64,000 nt of DNA from Amaricoccus macauensis (GCF_014201905.1 NZ_JACHFM010000002.1:620001-684000), one strand, 5' to 3'. Positions 38,147-47,752 are shown, counted from the first letter of the stretch. A program made the numbers and translations. Notes: generated by a model not told the origin, from the sequence alone.

Positions 38147-38349
38147 CGGCGGAGGAACTCCGCCAGGCCGGACTCCGCTTGTTCGGCCCGGAGCGCGGCT
38201 GGAAGGCGCGGCTCGCCCGCGCCCTCAGGTCCGAGGACTCGTCGGTCTCGCGCTGGCTGAGCGGCCAGATCGCCGTTCCCGGACCCGTCGCCGCCGCCGT
38301 CGACTGCTGGCTCCGGCACGGACCGCCGGATGAGCGCGGGAACGGGTGA
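38143..38349 (+). CDS. Small helix-turn-helix-like protein coupled to rsr
   Basis: The 68-residue product starts at an ATG overlapping the rsr TGA (ATGA), indicating translational coupling. The sequence EELRQAGLRLFGPERGWKAR, then ARALRSEDSSVSRWLSGQIAVP, resembles the helix-turn-helix of small Cro/XRE-like proteins (recognition region SSVSRWLSG). A helical tail AAAVDCWLRHG follows. It could be a DNA-binding regulator or an Rsr partner; no known family was assigned. Its coupling to rsr suggests a related job. Confidence 0.65.
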   Translation: MTAEELRQAGLRLFGPERGWKARLARALRSEDSSVSRWLSGQIAVPGPVAAAVDCWLRHGPPDERGNG

Positions 38350-38404
38350 GCGGTCCTGACCGACGCAGCGGGGACGTGCTCAGCCTCGTTTTGTCTGGAA
38401 GGGA

Positions 38405-38479
38405 TGGTGGGCGATGCAAGGATCGAACTTGCGACATCTTCGATGTGAACGAAGCGCTCTACCGCTGAGCTAATCGCCC
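38405..38479 (-). tRNA. tRNA-Val (anticodon CAC)
   Basis: Read on the minus strand, the acceptor GGGCGAT pairs with ATCGCCC, with encoded CCA at the 3' end. The D arm contains AGCTCAGCGGTAGAGC. The anticodon stem CTTCG/CGAAG holds loop TTCACAT, giving anticodon CAC (codon GTG). The T arm GCAAGTTCGATCCTTGC is intact. Length 75 with CCA. Confidence 0.95.
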
Positions 38480-38543
38480 TTCCGGAGCGCCTGATAGCGG
38501 CAATCGGCGGGCACATCAAGGGCCGCCGGAGCGGATTTTTCCG

Positions 38544-38951
38544 TCAGCTCGGGCGGGGGTGAAGGCGCGCGTGACTGGTCGCCGGGCGGGAGATCGGATC
38601 GGGTCCGTAGCGGTTCGCACCGACGGTGCCGGGCAGGACGGCAAGCGCGAGGTGGAAGACGAAGCCGACGTAAGGCACGAGCCCGAGGATCGCCAGCCAG
38701 CCGCTCCAGCCGAGGTCACGGCAGCGCTGCGCAGTGACGGCGAGGCTCGCCCATGCGAGCGGGAGAATCCCGACCAGCCAGATGATCGCAACGAACGTTC
38801 CCACATCCTCGCTCGCGATGGTCCCGACGAGCACGAAGAGGACGGTGACTGCGAATAGCAGCGTCAGGCACGCAAGGAAGAAGAGGATGTAGCTCAACCG
38901 GTTGCGGCGTCCTCTGGCGCGAAGGATGTCGTCGAACACCGGCTTGGACAT
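38544..38951 (-). CDS. DUF805 membrane protein
   Basis: The 135-residue product counted from SKPVFDDILRARGRRNRLSY (ATG 38951) has four membrane helices: SYILFFLACLTLLFAVTVLF, then GTFVAIIWLVGILPLAWASL, and WLAILGLVPYVGFVFHLALA. The DUF805 signature R-N-R-x-x-Y near the N-terminus and QRCRDLGWSGW in the middle are present. Role unknown. The longer upstream frame is unlikely because GAGGTG precedes ATG 38951. The C-terminal tail (GTVGANRYGPDPIS) is typical of the family. Confidence 0.85.
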   Translation of the reverse strand: MSKPVFDDILRARGRRNRLSYILFFLACLTLLFAVTVLFVLVGTIASEDVGTFVAIIWLVGILPLAWASLAVTAQRCRDLGWSGWLAILGLVPYVGFVFHLALAVLPGTVGANRYGPDPISRPATSHARLHPRPS

Positions 38952-39090
38952 GGCACACCTCGGGACACGGAACTCCACCACCATGCCCGAGGCCGGGGTG
39001 ATCCAGAATGCCGGTGTGCATTGATGGTTAAGCACCGCGCGAGGCCGGAGCGGCCATGTCCCGGTGCCTGAAGAGGCCCGCAAAAGCAAA

Positions 39091-39112
39091 AGCCCCGGCC
39101 GGAGCCGGGGCT
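39091..39112 (-). terminator. lon terminator
   Basis: AGCCCCGGC and GCCGGGGCT form a perfect 9-bp stem with a 4-base loop, 15 bases past the lon stop. On the minus strand it is followed by TTTTGCTTTTG. The plus side also has TTTCTC, so it may act in both directions. Confidence 0.85.
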
Positions 39113-39126
39113 TTCTCTCGTTCAGG

Positions 39127-41535
39127 TCAGTGCGCCGCGGCGCTCGGGGCTGCGGCGGCGGCCCGGGCAGCGGCTGCTGCCTCTGCCTCCATCGCCTCGT
39201 TCCACTCGATCGGCTCGGGCATCCTGACCAGCGCGTTCCTCAGCACGTCCATCACCGACGACACCGGGATGATCGCCATCCCCTGCTTCACGGTGTCGGG
39301 AATGTCCCGCAGATCCTTCACGTTGTCGCTCGGGATCATCACCGTGGTGATGCCGCCGCGGAGCGCGGCCAGCAGCTTCTCCTTCAGTCCGCCGATCGGC
39401 AGCACATTGCCGCGCAGCGTCACCTCGCCGGTCATTGCCACGTCGCGGCGGACCGGGATGCCGGTCAGTACCGAGACGATGGACGTCACCATCGCGATGC
39501 CCGCCGACGGGCCGTCCTTGGGCGTCGCGCCCTCGGGGACGTGCACGTGGATGTCGGTCGCCTCGAACATCGTCGGCTTCAGGCCGAGCTCCGGCGCCTT
39601 GGAGCGCACGAAGGACGACGCCGCGTCGATCGACTCCTTCATCACGTCGCCGAGCTTGCCGGTCGTCTTCATCCGCCCCTTGCCGGGCAGACGCAGCGCC
39701 TCGATCGAGAGGAGGTCGCCCCCCACTTCCGTCCAGGCCAGACCGGTCACGGCGCCAACCTGATCGGACGTCTCCGCGAGGCCGTACTTGAACCGGCGCA
39801 CACCGAGGAACTCCTCGAGGTTCTCCGGGGTCACGGTGACCTTCGTCGACTTGCCCTTGACGATCTCGGTCACCGCCTTGCGGCAGAGCTTCGCGATCTC
39901 GCGCTCGAGGTTCCGCACGCCGGCTTCGCGGGTATAGTACCGCACGATGTCGCGCAGGGCGCCGTCGGTCAGCTCGAACTCCGCAGACTTCAGGCCGTGG
40001 CCCTTCTCCTGCTTGCCGATCAGATGCTGCCGCGCGATGCCGACCTTCTCGTCCTCGGTGTAGCCGGAGATCGAGATGATCTCCATTCGGTCGAGGAGCG
40101 GCCGCGGCATGTTGTAGCTGTTGGCCGTGGTGATGAACATCACCTGAGACAGGTCGTACTCCACCTCCAGGTAGTGATCCATGAAGGTCGCGTTCTGCTC
40201 CGGGTCGAGCACCTCAAGCATGGCGGACGCCGGATCGCCCCGGAAGTCCTGACCCATCTTGTCGATCTCGTCGAGCAGGATCAGCGGGTTGACCGTCTTC
40301 GCCTTCTTCATCGACTGGATGATCTTGCCGGGCATCGAGCCGATGTAGGTCCGCCGGTGGCCGCGGATCTCCGCCTCGTCCCGGACACCGCCGAGCGAGA
40401 TACGGATGAACTCACGTCCCGTCGCCCGCGCGACCGACTTGCCGAGCGAGGTCTTGCCGACGCCGGGAGGTCCGACGAGGCAGAGGATCGGGCCCTTGAG
40501 CTTGTCGCTGCGCGACTGCACCGCGAGGAACTCGATGATCCGCTCCTTGACCTTCTCGAGGCCGTAGTGGTCGGCGTCGAGCACGGCTTCCGCATGGCCG
40601 AGATCCTTGCGGATCCGCGACTTCTTGCCCCACGGGATCGAGAGCATCCAGTCGAGGTAGTTGCGCACGACGGTGGCCTCGGCGGACATCGGCGACATGG
40701 AGCGGAGCTTCTTCACTTCCGCCAGCGCCTTGTCCTTGGCCTCCTTCGAGAGCCTGGTCTTGCCGATGCGCTCCTCGAACTCCGAGGCATCGTCCTGACC
40801 ACCTTCCTCGCCGCCCAGCTCGCGCTGGATCGCCTTCATCTGCTCGTTCAGATAGTATTCGCGCTGGGTGCGCTCCATCTGCGTCTTGACGCGGCTCTTG
40901 ATCTTCTTCTCGACCTTCAGGACCGACATCTCGCCCTGCATCAGGCCGTAGATCGCTTCCAGCCGCTCACCCACGTCGGCTTCCTCGAGGAGCTTCTGCT
41001 TGTCCTCGAGCTTCGGGCCGATGTGGCCGGCGACGGTGTCGGCGAGCTTCGAGGCGGGCATCGCCTCTCCCACGGCGGAGACGGCCTCCTCCGGGATGTT
41101 CCGGTTGAGCTTGGCGTAACGCTCGAACTCTTCGGAGACGGCGCGCACGAGGGCCTTGATCGCGTCCGGATCCTTCTCCGTCTCCTCGATCGTGTGGGCC
41201 TCGGCCTCGAAATAGTCTTCGTTGTCGGCGAACCGCTCGATCAGCACCCGCGCCTTGCCCTCGACCAGCACCTTCACGGTGCCGTCGGGCAGCTTCAGGA
41301 GCTGCAGGACGTTCGCGAGAACGCCGGTGCGATAGATGCCGTCGGCATTGGGCTCGTCCTCCGAGGCGTCCTTCTGGCTCGCGAGGAGGATCTGCTTGTC
41401 GTCCTTCATCACCGCTTCGAGGGCGCGCACGGACTTCTCGCGGCCCACGAAGAGCGGCACGATCATATGCGGAAAGACCACGATGTCGCGCAGCGGAAGG
41501 ACGGGATAGGTGGGCGAACTGCTCTGGTCTGTCAT
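39127..41535 (-). CDS. lon: ATP-dependent protease Lon
   Basis: Lon is a hexameric AAA+ serine protease that degrades damaged and specific regulatory proteins in the cytosol. The 802-residue product is full length. It has an N-terminal substrate domain ([20 protein letters not shown]), coiled coil, Walker A ([10 protein letters not shown]), Walker B (LILLDEIDK), sensor elements and a C-terminal protease domain with the catalytic Ser in [10 protein letters not shown] and Lys later in [17 protein letters not shown] precedes ATG 41535. A heat-shock sigma-32-type promoter lies 73-101 bases upstream of the start. It is followed by a strong terminator. Confidence 0.98.
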   Translation of the reverse strand: MTDQSSSPTYPVLPLRDIVVFPHMIVPLFVGREKSVRALEAVMKDDKQILLASQKDASEDEPNADGIYRTGVLANVLQLLKLPDGTVKVLVEGKARVLIERFADNEDYFEAEAHTIEETEKDPDAIKALVRAVSEEFERYAKLNRNIPEEAVSAVGEAMPASKLADTVAGHIGPKLEDKQKLLEEADVGERLEAIYGLMQGEMSVLKVEKKIKSRVKTQMERTQREYYLNEQMKAIQRELGGEEGGQDDASEFEERIGKTRLSKEAKDKALAEVKKLRSMSPMSAEATVVRNYLDWMLSIPWGKKSRIRKDLGHAEAVLDADHYGLEKVKERIIEFLAVQSRSDKLKGPILCLVGPPGVGKTSLGKSVARATGREFIRISLGGVRDEAEIRGHRRTYIGSMPGKIIQSMKKAKTVNPLILLDEIDKMGQDFRGDPASAMLEVLDPEQNATFMDHYLEVEYDLSQVMFITTANSYNMPRPLLDRMEIISISGYTEDEKVGIARQHLIGKQEKGHGLKSAEFELTDGALRDIVRYYTREAGVRNLEREIAKLCRKAVTEIVKGKSTKVTVTPENLEEFLGVRRFKYGLAETSDQVGAVTGLAWTEVGGDLLSIEALRLPGKGRMKTTGKLGDVMKESIDAASSFVRSKAPELGLKPTMFEATDIHVHVPEGATPKDGPSAGIAMVTSIVSVLTGIPVRRDVAMTGEVTLRGNVLPIGGLKEKLLAALRGGITTVMIPSDNVKDLRDIPDTVKQGMAIIPVSSVMDVLRNALVRMPEPIEWNEAMEAEAAAAARAAAAAPSAAAH

Positions 41536-41607
41536 GGACTTATTATCCTTTCTGGCAAAGCGCCCGGCCCCGACCGCTTCGGCGACGTGGGCGTTTCCTT
41601 TGCGAAC

Positions 41608-41636
41608 AAATGGCGCCGCGGGTGCGGCGTTTCAAG
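41608..41636 (-). promoter_or_regulatory. Heat-shock (RpoH/sigma-32) promoter of lon
   Basis: On the minus strand, CTTGAAA (41636-41630) and CGCCATTT (41615-41608) are separated by 14 bases. This matches the sigma-32 pattern CTTGAAA and CCCCATnT at nearly every position. The predicted start leaves about 65 bases of leader. The rest of 41536-42067 contains no convincing gene. Confidence 0.75.
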
Positions 41637-42067
41637 TCGGAGTTTGCGGTGCCCCCGAGGGGGGTGCAAGGCGTCATCGAAGCGCCATCCTTGGACTGGC
41701 ACGATCGCCCATTGCTGCGCGGGAGCGGGAAACGTCGGGCCTGCGCGGACTCCGGCGCTCCTCCTCCGGCGCCGCGGACAGGACCGCGGAACGATGGCGG
41801 CGAGTGGCATGGTCCCCATGAAGTAGGTCGGGCAGGGAAGATTGCAATTTCTCCGTCTGGCCCGGGCACGTTCGCCCCGGGGCCCTTCAGAGAAGTCTCG
41901 GCCCCGCTGATGATGAGCCCTTGATGACCAGCCGTTAACGAAACGTGACCGGCCCTGGGGCGGGTGGGAGCGCCGGCCCGCGGTGCGGCGTTCAGGCCGG
42001 GGCCCGCGCCTCGACTCTCCTGCGGAGGCGGCGCATGATGCGCAGGTCGATGCCCGAGGTGACTCAA

Positions 42068-42268
42068 ATGATCCACGATCCGCTGTTCATTCTGGTCGCC
42101 ATTGCCTGCGCGGTTGTGGTTGTGATCCTGATGGTCGGGGTCGGCGGCTTTGCCCGGGGCGGCAGTTTCAATGCGAAGTATGCGAACAAGATCATGCGGC
42201 TGCGGCTTCTGGCCCAGTTCATTGCGGTGATCCTCATCGTGCTCTTCGTCTGGGTCTCGAAGCACTGA
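42068..42268 (+). CDS. Small twin-transmembrane protein (HIG1-like)
   Basis: The 66-residue product has two hydrophobic helices (LFILVAIACAVVVVILMVGV and LLAQFIAVILIVLFVWV) joined by a polar loop containing FARGGSFNAKYANKIMRLR. This layout and loop match the twin transmembrane/HIG1-type small proteins conserved beside cobalamin adenosyltransferase genes in alphaproteobacteria. ATG 42068 follows GAGGTGA. A respiratory-complex role is possible by analogy to HIG1 but not shown. The adenosyltransferase gene starts 27 bases downstream. Confidence 0.8.
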   Translation: MIHDPLFILVAIACAVVVVILMVGVGGFARGGSFNAKYANKIMRLRLLAQFIAVILIVLFVWVSKH

Positions 42269-42295
42269 GGGCAGTAACCGAATGGACCGGAGCGC

Positions 42296-42868
42296 ATGGT
42301 CGTACTGAACAAGATCTACACCCGTACCGGAGACAAGGGCACGACGGCGCTGAGCAATGGGGCGCGGGTCGAGAAGGACTCGGTCCGGGTCGGCTCCTAT
42401 GGCTCCGTCGACGAGGTGAACGCCACGCTCGGCCTCGCCCAGCTTCATGCGGCTGATGACATGGCGGTCGCCCTCTCCCGGGTGCAGAACGATCTCTTCG
42501 ATCTGGGCGCCGATCTCGCCACTCCCGACCCCGACAAGGACGCCGAGGCGCCTTATCCCCGGCTGCGCATCGTCGCGGCGCAGGTCGAGCGGCTCGAGCG
42601 CGAGATCGACGCGATGAACGCGTCGCTGAAGCCGCTCCGGAGCTTCATTCTGCCGGGCGGCAGTGCGCTTGCATCGTATCTGCATCTCTCGCGCACGGTT
42701 TGCCGTCGGGCGGAACGCGAGGCGGTGACGCTGGCGCGGGAGGAGACGGTGAACCCGGAGGCGGTGCGCTATCTCAACCGTCTCTCGGACTGGCTCTTCG
42801 TCGCGGCGCGCGCCGCCAATCAGGGCGGCGAGGGCGACGTTCTCTGGGTGCCCGGCGCGAACCGTTGA
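42296..42868 (+). CDS. Cob(I)alamin adenosyltransferase, PduO type
   Basis: This enzyme transfers adenosyl from ATP to cob(I)alamin to make adenosylcobalamin. The 190-residue product starts with the ATP-binding motif LNKIYTRTGDKGTTALSNG, then GSYGSVDEVNATLG, FILPGGSALASYLHLSRTVCRRAER and LNRLSDWLFVAARAAN, all PduO-family signatures. Its product is the cofactor NrdJ needs. It lies just after the twin-TM gene; GGAG lies close to the ATG. Confidence 0.94.
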   Translation: MVVLNKIYTRTGDKGTTALSNGARVEKDSVRVGSYGSVDEVNATLGLAQLHAADDMAVALSRVQNDLFDLGADLATPDPDKDAEAPYPRLRIVAAQVERLEREIDAMNASLKPLRSFILPGGSALASYLHLSRTVCRRAEREAVTLAREETVNPEAVRYLNRLSDWLFVAARAANQGGEGDVLWVPGANR

Positions 42869-42989
42869 AGCGACGGGCGTTCGCTCCCACGTAAATCATG
42901 TCCTCAGACCGCGTTCCGTCGGGACGCGGTTTCTGATTGAGTGACAGGTGAGGGGGGGCCGGATGCCAGCCCTTCGGGGGGAGCGCGAG

Positions 42990-43652
42990 ATGTTCACGCG
43001 CGAGCGCGCGCCGTTGGTCTACACGCGGGCGGAGCTCCTGAGCGACGCCGTGGTGCACGTCGTCGGGATCCTCGCTGCTCTCGTTGCGTTTCCACTGCTC
43101 GTCTGGCTCGCGCTGACCCGGAGCGGGGATCGCGCCACGGTTCTGGCGCTGATGGTCTACGGCATTTCGGTGCTGGTGCTCCTCGTTTCCTCGGCGCTCA
43201 ACAACATGCTGCGCCAGTCGGCGTGGAAGCCGCTTCTGAGCCGGGTCGACCAGTCCGCGATCTACGTGAAGATCGCCGGAAGCTACACGCCCTTTGCCGT
43301 CCTTGCCGGCACCCAGGCGGGGGTGTTCCTCACCGGGCTCTGGGGTGCCGCATTCTTCGGTGCGTGCCTCAGGCTCTCGAGCGGGGCGCGGCTCAAGTGG
43401 GCAAGCATCTTGCTCTATCTGTCGATGGGCTGGGCCGGAGCGATCCTGGGAGGTCCGATCGTCGAGGCACTGTCGCCGACCGCGGCCCTGCTGATCCTGG
43501 CGGCCGGGCTCACCTACACGGTCGGAGTGGTCTTCTTCGTCTGGGAGCGGCTGCCGTTTCACAACACCATCTGGCACGTCTTCGTGCTGGCAGGCAGCTG
43601 CGTGCTCTACGCCGCGGTGCTCGTCGAGGTTTCGAGCCGCATGACCGCCTGA
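42990..43652 (+). CDS. Hemolysin III/PAQR-family membrane protein
   Basis: The 220-residue product has seven hydrophobic segments (for example VVHVVGILAALVAFPLLVWLA and ALLILAAGLTYTVGVVFF). PAQR/YqfA family marks are YTRAELLSDAVVHVVG, SSALNNM, DQSAIYVKIAGSYTPF and a late PFHNTIWHVFVLAGS containing conserved histidines. Despite the family name, most bacterial members are not haemolysins; they affect membrane lipids or are undefined. ATG 42990 follows GGGGGGAG at good spacing; ATG 42963 and GTG 42948 are also possible. Confidence 0.87.
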   Translation: MFTRERAPLVYTRAELLSDAVVHVVGILAALVAFPLLVWLALTRSGDRATVLALMVYGISVLVLLVSSALNNMLRQSAWKPLLSRVDQSAIYVKIAGSYTPFAVLAGTQAGVFLTGLWGAAFFGACLRLSSGARLKWASILLYLSMGWAGAILGGPIVEALSPTAALLILAAGLTYTVGVVFFVWERLPFHNTIWHVFVLAGSCVLYAAVLVEVSSRMTA

Positions 43653-43799
43653 ACCCGCCACCCGAGCGGCAGGGCGTGTCGCGGGACGCACCTGGAACGG
43701 CGCATACCGCCTTGCACGGCCCGTCCTCAATCCGTAGACCGGCGGACGGTTGAGGCCGCGTGTGGGCGGTCGATCAGGTCGGCGTCAGGGGGCTTGCCC

Positions 43800-44561
43800 A
43801 TGAAGATCCTTGTGCCCGTTAAGCGGGTGATTGACTACAACGTGAAGGTCCGGGTGAAGGCCGACGGGTCGGGCGTTGATCTTGCGAACGTCAAGATGAG
43901 CATGAACCCGTTCGACGAGATCGCCGTGGAAGAGGCGATCCGTCTGAAGGAGAAGGGCGCGGCCTCTGAGGTGATCGCAGTCTCGATCGGGGTGAAGCAG
44001 GCGCAGGAGACGTTGCGCACGGCGCTGGCGATGGGGGCGGATCGCGCGATCCTCGTCATCGCGGCGGAGGATGCCGCGACCGACATCGAGCCGCTGGCGG
44101 TGGCGAAGATCCTCAAGGGTGTCGCCGAGGCCGAGGGCGCGGGGCTGGTTCTCGCCGGCAAGCAGGCGATCGACAACGACATGAACGCGACGGGCCAGAT
44201 GCTGGCGGCGCTGCTCGGCTGGCCGCAGGCGACCTTCGCCTCGAAGGTCGAGATCGGCGACGGCAAGGCCGAGGTGACCCGCGAGGTGGACGGCGGCCTG
44301 CAGACGATCGCGGTCAACCTGCCGGCGGTGGTGACGGTGGACCTGCGGCTGAACGAGCCGCGTTACGCGAGCCTGCCGAACATCATGAAGGCGAAGAAGA
44401 AGCCGCTCGAGGAGAAGACGCCGGCCGACTACGGCGTGGACGTCAGCCCGCGGCTGAAGGTGGTGAAGGTCGCCGAGCCCGGCTCGCGCAAGGCCGGTGT
44501 GAAGGTCGGCTCGGTCGACGAGCTGGTGGCGAAGCTGAAGACCGAAGCGGGGGTGATCTGA
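43800..44561 (+). CDS. etfB: Electron transfer flavoprotein beta subunit
   Basis: EtfB and EtfA carry electrons from acyl-CoA and other dehydrogenases to ETF:ubiquinone oxidoreductase. The 253-residue product starts [19 protein letters not shown] and has [19 protein letters not shown]. The signature [20 protein letters not shown] binds AMP. A C-terminal arm ends KLKTEAGVI. Its stop shares a base with the etfA ATG (TGATG). Confidence 0.97.
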   Translation: MKILVPVKRVIDYNVKVRVKADGSGVDLANVKMSMNPFDEIAVEEAIRLKEKGAASEVIAVSIGVKQAQETLRTALAMGADRAILVIAAEDAATDIEPLAVAKILKGVAEAEGAGLVLAGKQAIDNDMNATGQMLAALLGWPQATFASKVEIGDGKAEVTREVDGGLQTIAVNLPAVVTVDLRLNEPRYASLPNIMKAKKKPLEEKTPADYGVDVSPRLKVVKVAEPGSRKAGVKVGSVDELVAKLKTEAGVI

Positions 44562-45490
44562 TGGCGGTTCTCGTTCTCGCAAAGCACGACAACGCCCACC
44601 TGAACGACGCGACCGCGAAGACCGTGACCGCGGCGAAGGCGATGGGGGGCGACATCACCGTCCTCGTCGCCGGTGAAGGCGCGGGCGCCGTCGCCGAGGA
44701 AGCCGCGAAGCTCGACGGGGTGGCGAAGGTTCTCCACGTGGAGAGTGCCGCCTACGGCCACCGCCTCGCCGAGCCGCTGACCGATCTCGTGGTCTCGCTC
44801 GCCGGCGACTACGAGCACATCGTCTTCCCGGCCACCACCTCCGGCAAGAACGTGGCGCCGCGGGTGGCGGCACTGCTCGACGTGATGGTGATTTCCGACA
44901 TCACCGGCGTCGTCTCGGGGGACACCTTCGAGCGGCCGATCTACGCCGGCAACGCCATCCAGACGGTGCAGTCCTCCGACGCGAAGAAGGTCGTGACCGT
45001 GCGTCCGGCGAACTTTGCCGCGACGGGCGAGCAGGCGGCGGCGGCGGTCGAGACCGGGACGGCGGGTGCCGACGGCGGGATCTCGGCCTGGGTCGAGGAC
45101 AAGGTGGCGGCGTCCGACCGGCCGGAGCTCACGAGCGCGAAGATCGTGGTCTCGGGCGGCCGCGGCGTCGGTTCGGAGGAGAACTTCCGCATCATCGAGG
45201 CGCTGGCCGACAAGCTCGGCGCGGCGGTCGGCGCGAGCCGGGCGGCGGTCGACTCAGGCTTCGCCCCGAACGACCTGCAGGTCGGCCAGACGGGCAAGGT
45301 GGTGGCGCCCGAGCTCTACATCGCCATCGGCATCTCCGGCGCGATCCAGCACCTCGCCGGCATGAAGGACTCCAAGGTCATCGTCGCCATCAACAAGGAC
45401 GAGGAAGCCCCGATCTTCCAGGTCGCCGACTACGGCCTCGTCGGAGACCTCTTCCAGATCGTCCCCGAGCTTGAAAAGAAGCTCGGCTGA
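44561..45490 (+). CDS. etfA: Electron transfer flavoprotein alpha subunit
   Basis: The 309-residue FAD-binding partner of EtfB. The N-terminal domain includes [19 protein letters not shown]. The C-terminal FAD domain has [36 protein letters not shown] and the closing signature [19 protein letters not shown] then [12 protein letters not shown]. It is coupled to etfB and ends in a strong terminator. Confidence 0.97.
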   Translation: MAVLVLAKHDNAHLNDATAKTVTAAKAMGGDITVLVAGEGAGAVAEEAAKLDGVAKVLHVESAAYGHRLAEPLTDLVVSLAGDYEHIVFPATTSGKNVAPRVAALLDVMVISDITGVVSGDTFERPIYAGNAIQTVQSSDAKKVVTVRPANFAATGEQAAAAVETGTAGADGGISAWVEDKVAASDRPELTSAKIVVSGGRGVGSEENFRIIEALADKLGAAVGASRAAVDSGFAPNDLQVGQTGKVVAPELYIAIGISGAIQHLAGMKDSKVIVAINKDEEAPIFQVADYGLVGDLFQIVPELEKKLG

Positions 45491-45512
45491 CGCCTGGCCT
45501 GAAGACATCAAG

Positions 45513-45544
45513 AGGCCGTCGCGCGCCCGCGCGGCGGCCTTTTT
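45513..45544 (+). terminator. etfBA terminator
   Basis: AGGCCG-T-CGCGC pairs with GCGCG-G-CGGCCT (one internal mismatch), followed immediately by TTTTT. Canonical intrinsic terminator 23 bases after the etfA stop. Confidence 0.9.
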
Positions 45545-45781
45545 GATTCCGCTTCGTGCGTCGAAATCCGGCCGCATATCGCCGCGATGTGGCGCATCCC
45601 TGCAATTCACGGCGCGACGTTTCACGGCCTGACGTTTCTGAATCTCGCCCACGGCGCGGAAGGCTGCGCCGCGTTGTCGCATCGGTTCGTGAACCTGCCG
45701 CATCCGTTCTATACGGCGGCGAGCGCGCGTGAAACAACGCGCGGGACCACTCTCCCGGACCGCCGCCAGTCGAGGAAAAGC

Positions 45782-46666
45782 ATGAAGACCTTTGTTCTGA
45801 CCGTCACCTGCCAGTCCCGGCGCGGCATCGTCGCGGCCATCTCCGGGTTCCTGTCGGACAAGGGCTGCAACATCACCGACGCGGCGCAGTTCGACGACGC
45901 CGAGACCGGCCGGTTCTTCACCCGGGTGACGTTCGTCTCCGAAACCGGTGCCACCCATGACGACCTTCTGGCGGGCTTCGGGCCGGTCGCGGAGTCGTTC
46001 GGGATGGAGTGGGCGATCGACGACACCGGGACGAAGATGAAGATCATCGTCATGGTGTCGAACTTCGGCCACTGCCTGAACGATCTGCTCTACCGCTGGC
46101 GCATCGGGGCGCTGCCGGTCGACATCGTCGCGGTGGTATCGAACCACATGACCTATCAGAAGGTCGTGGTGAATCACGACATTCCCTTCCACCAGATTCG
46201 GGTGACCAAGACGAACAAGCCCGAGGCCGAGGCGCAACTGCTCGCGCTCGTCGAGGAGACCGGCGCCGAGCTGATCGTGCTCGCGCGCTACATGCAGGTG
46301 CTCTCGGACGCGCTCTGCCAGAAGATGTCCGGGCGGATCATCAACATCCACCATTCGTTCCTGCCGTCCTTCAAGGGGGCGAACCCCTACAAGCAGGCCT
46401 TCGAGCGCGGGGTGAAGCTGATCGGTGCGACGGCGCACTATGTCACTGCCGATCTCGATGAGGGTCCGATCATCGAGCAGGACACGGTGCGCATCACCCA
46501 CGCCCAGAGCCCGGACGACTACGTCTCGCTCGGGCGCGACGTTGAGGCCTCGGTGCTCGCCCGGGCGGTCCACGCGCATATCCACCACCGCTCGTTCCTG
46601 AACGGCAACAAGACGGTGGTTTTCCCTGCCTCTCCGGGGTCCTACGCCTCCGAGCGCATGGGCTGA
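45782..46666 (+). CDS. purU: Formyltetrahydrofolate deformylase PurU
   Basis: PurU hydrolyses 10-formyltetrahydrofolate to formate and tetrahydrofolate, balancing one-carbon pools. The 294-residue product has an N-terminal ACT domain (FVLTVTCQSRRGIVAAISGF, about 3-80). The formyltransferase-like domain then runs through IIVMVSNFGHCLNDLLYRW, VVSNH and INIHHSFLPSFKGANPY with the catalytic His, to HYVTADLDEGPII with the catalytic Asp. The upstream frame extension is ignored; ATG 45782 follows GAGGAAAAG. Confidence 0.95.
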   Translation: MKTFVLTVTCQSRRGIVAAISGFLSDKGCNITDAAQFDDAETGRFFTRVTFVSETGATHDDLLAGFGPVAESFGMEWAIDDTGTKMKIIVMVSNFGHCLNDLLYRWRIGALPVDIVAVVSNHMTYQKVVVNHDIPFHQIRVTKTNKPEAEAQLLALVEETGAELIVLARYMQVLSDALCQKMSGRIINIHHSFLPSFKGANPYKQAFERGVKLIGATAHYVTADLDEGPIIEQDTVRITHAQSPDDYVSLGRDVEASVLARAVHAHIHHRSFLNGNKTVVFPASPGSYASERMG

Positions 46667-46726
46667 CCCGGCGCCGCCGGGCCGATCTGCGATTTCGCAT
46701 GTTTGCGGGGCGTGTTACGCAGGGCC

Positions 46727-47620
46727 ATGCGAAAAGGTACACTGAAATGGGATGACCTGCGGGTCTTCCTGGCCGTGGTCCGCGAAGGCCGGCTGCAGTC
46801 AGCGGGGAAGCTCCTCGGGCTTGATCCGACCACGGCGGGGCGTCGCATCGCGGCGCTCGAGACGGCCCTTGGTCAGCGGCTCTTCGAGCGCACGGCTGAC
46901 GGCTACGTGCCGACGGAGGCCGGGCGCGAACTGGTGGCGCCGGCGCAGGCAATGGAGGCTCAGGCCGCCGCGCTGCTCGGTGCCGCGACCGGCAAGGCGG
47001 AGGGGCTGTCCGGCACGGTGCGCATCAACGCGCCGGACGGGGTGACGAACTATCTGCTGGTCGACGCCTGCGAGGCGCTCGTGCGGGACAATCCGGATCT
47101 GCAGGTGCAGGTGGTGGCGGTGCCGCGGGTCTTTTCCATGTCGCAGGGCGAGGCGGACCTCACCATCACTGTCTCCCCGCCGACGACCGGGCGTCTTACC
47201 GTGCGCAAGATCGCCGACTACCGCCTGCATCTCTATGCCCGTGCCGACCTGGTGGCAGCCGTCGGGCCGGTCAGGACCATGGAAGATCTGCGCGGCGTGC
47301 GGGGCATCGGCTACATCTCGGACATGGTCTTCGACCGGGAGCTCGACTACTATTCGATGATCGGCCGGGAGGGCGAGCCGGCCCTGAGCTCGAACAGCCT
47401 CATCACGCAGATCCGCTGGTGTCTGAGCGGCTATGGCATCTGCATCCTGCCGGAGTTCATCGGCCGACGGCACGCCGAACTCGTCGAGCTCCTCGCCGAC
47501 GACATCCGCCTGACCCGGAGCTTCTATCTCGTGCTGCACCAGAAGGACGCGCGCGACGATCGGATCAATCGAATGGCCGATGTCGTGGTGCGCTGGGTGC
47601 GTGACGCGCTCACCCCGTGA
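46727..47620 (+). CDS. LysR family transcriptional regulator
   Basis: The 297-residue product has the N-terminal LysR winged helix (DDLRVFLAVVREGRLQSAGKLL, then GRRIAALETALGQRLFERTADGYVPT). A substrate-binding domain of the periplasmic-binding fold follows (about 90-297, GTVRINAPDGVTNYLL to YGICILPEFIGRR). Regulated genes are unknown; both flanking genes point the same way, so the classic divergent target is absent. ATG 46727 begins the conserved N-terminus. Confidence 0.92.
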   Translation: MRKGTLKWDDLRVFLAVVREGRLQSAGKLLGLDPTTAGRRIAALETALGQRLFERTADGYVPTEAGRELVAPAQAMEAQAAALLGAATGKAEGLSGTVRINAPDGVTNYLLVDACEALVRDNPDLQVQVVAVPRVFSMSQGEADLTITVSPPTTGRLTVRKIADYRLHLYARADLVAAVGPVRTMEDLRGVRGIGYISDMVFDRELDYYSMIGREGEPALSSNSLITQIRWCLSGYGICILPEFIGRRHAELVELLADDIRLTRSFYLVLHQKDARDDRINRMADVVVRWVRDALTP

Positions 47621-47752
47621 GCACACGGGCCGCGTGTGAAGGTGTTGCGACGGGATCGTCCCGGAGAAACCGTTGCGGCGCTGGCTTCTCTTGACTTGCT
47701 GGTGCCGCGCTGGGAGAGTTTCCGAGGGCCAGAACGCGGGGAAATTCCAAAG

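Noticed and set aside
41945-42295. Possible cobalamin riboswitch before the adenosyltransferase operon.
   Set aside because: No B12-box or matching pairing was seen; the leader is short and unstructured by eye.
41543-42685. A 380-codon minus-strand frame upstream of lon.
   Set aside because: Runs antisense through the twin-TM and adenosyltransferase genes and across the lon promoter; no family features.
45587-45781. In-frame upstream extension of purU.
   Set aside because: The extension has no similarity to the ACT domain, and GAGGAAAAG directly before ATG 45782 marks the start.
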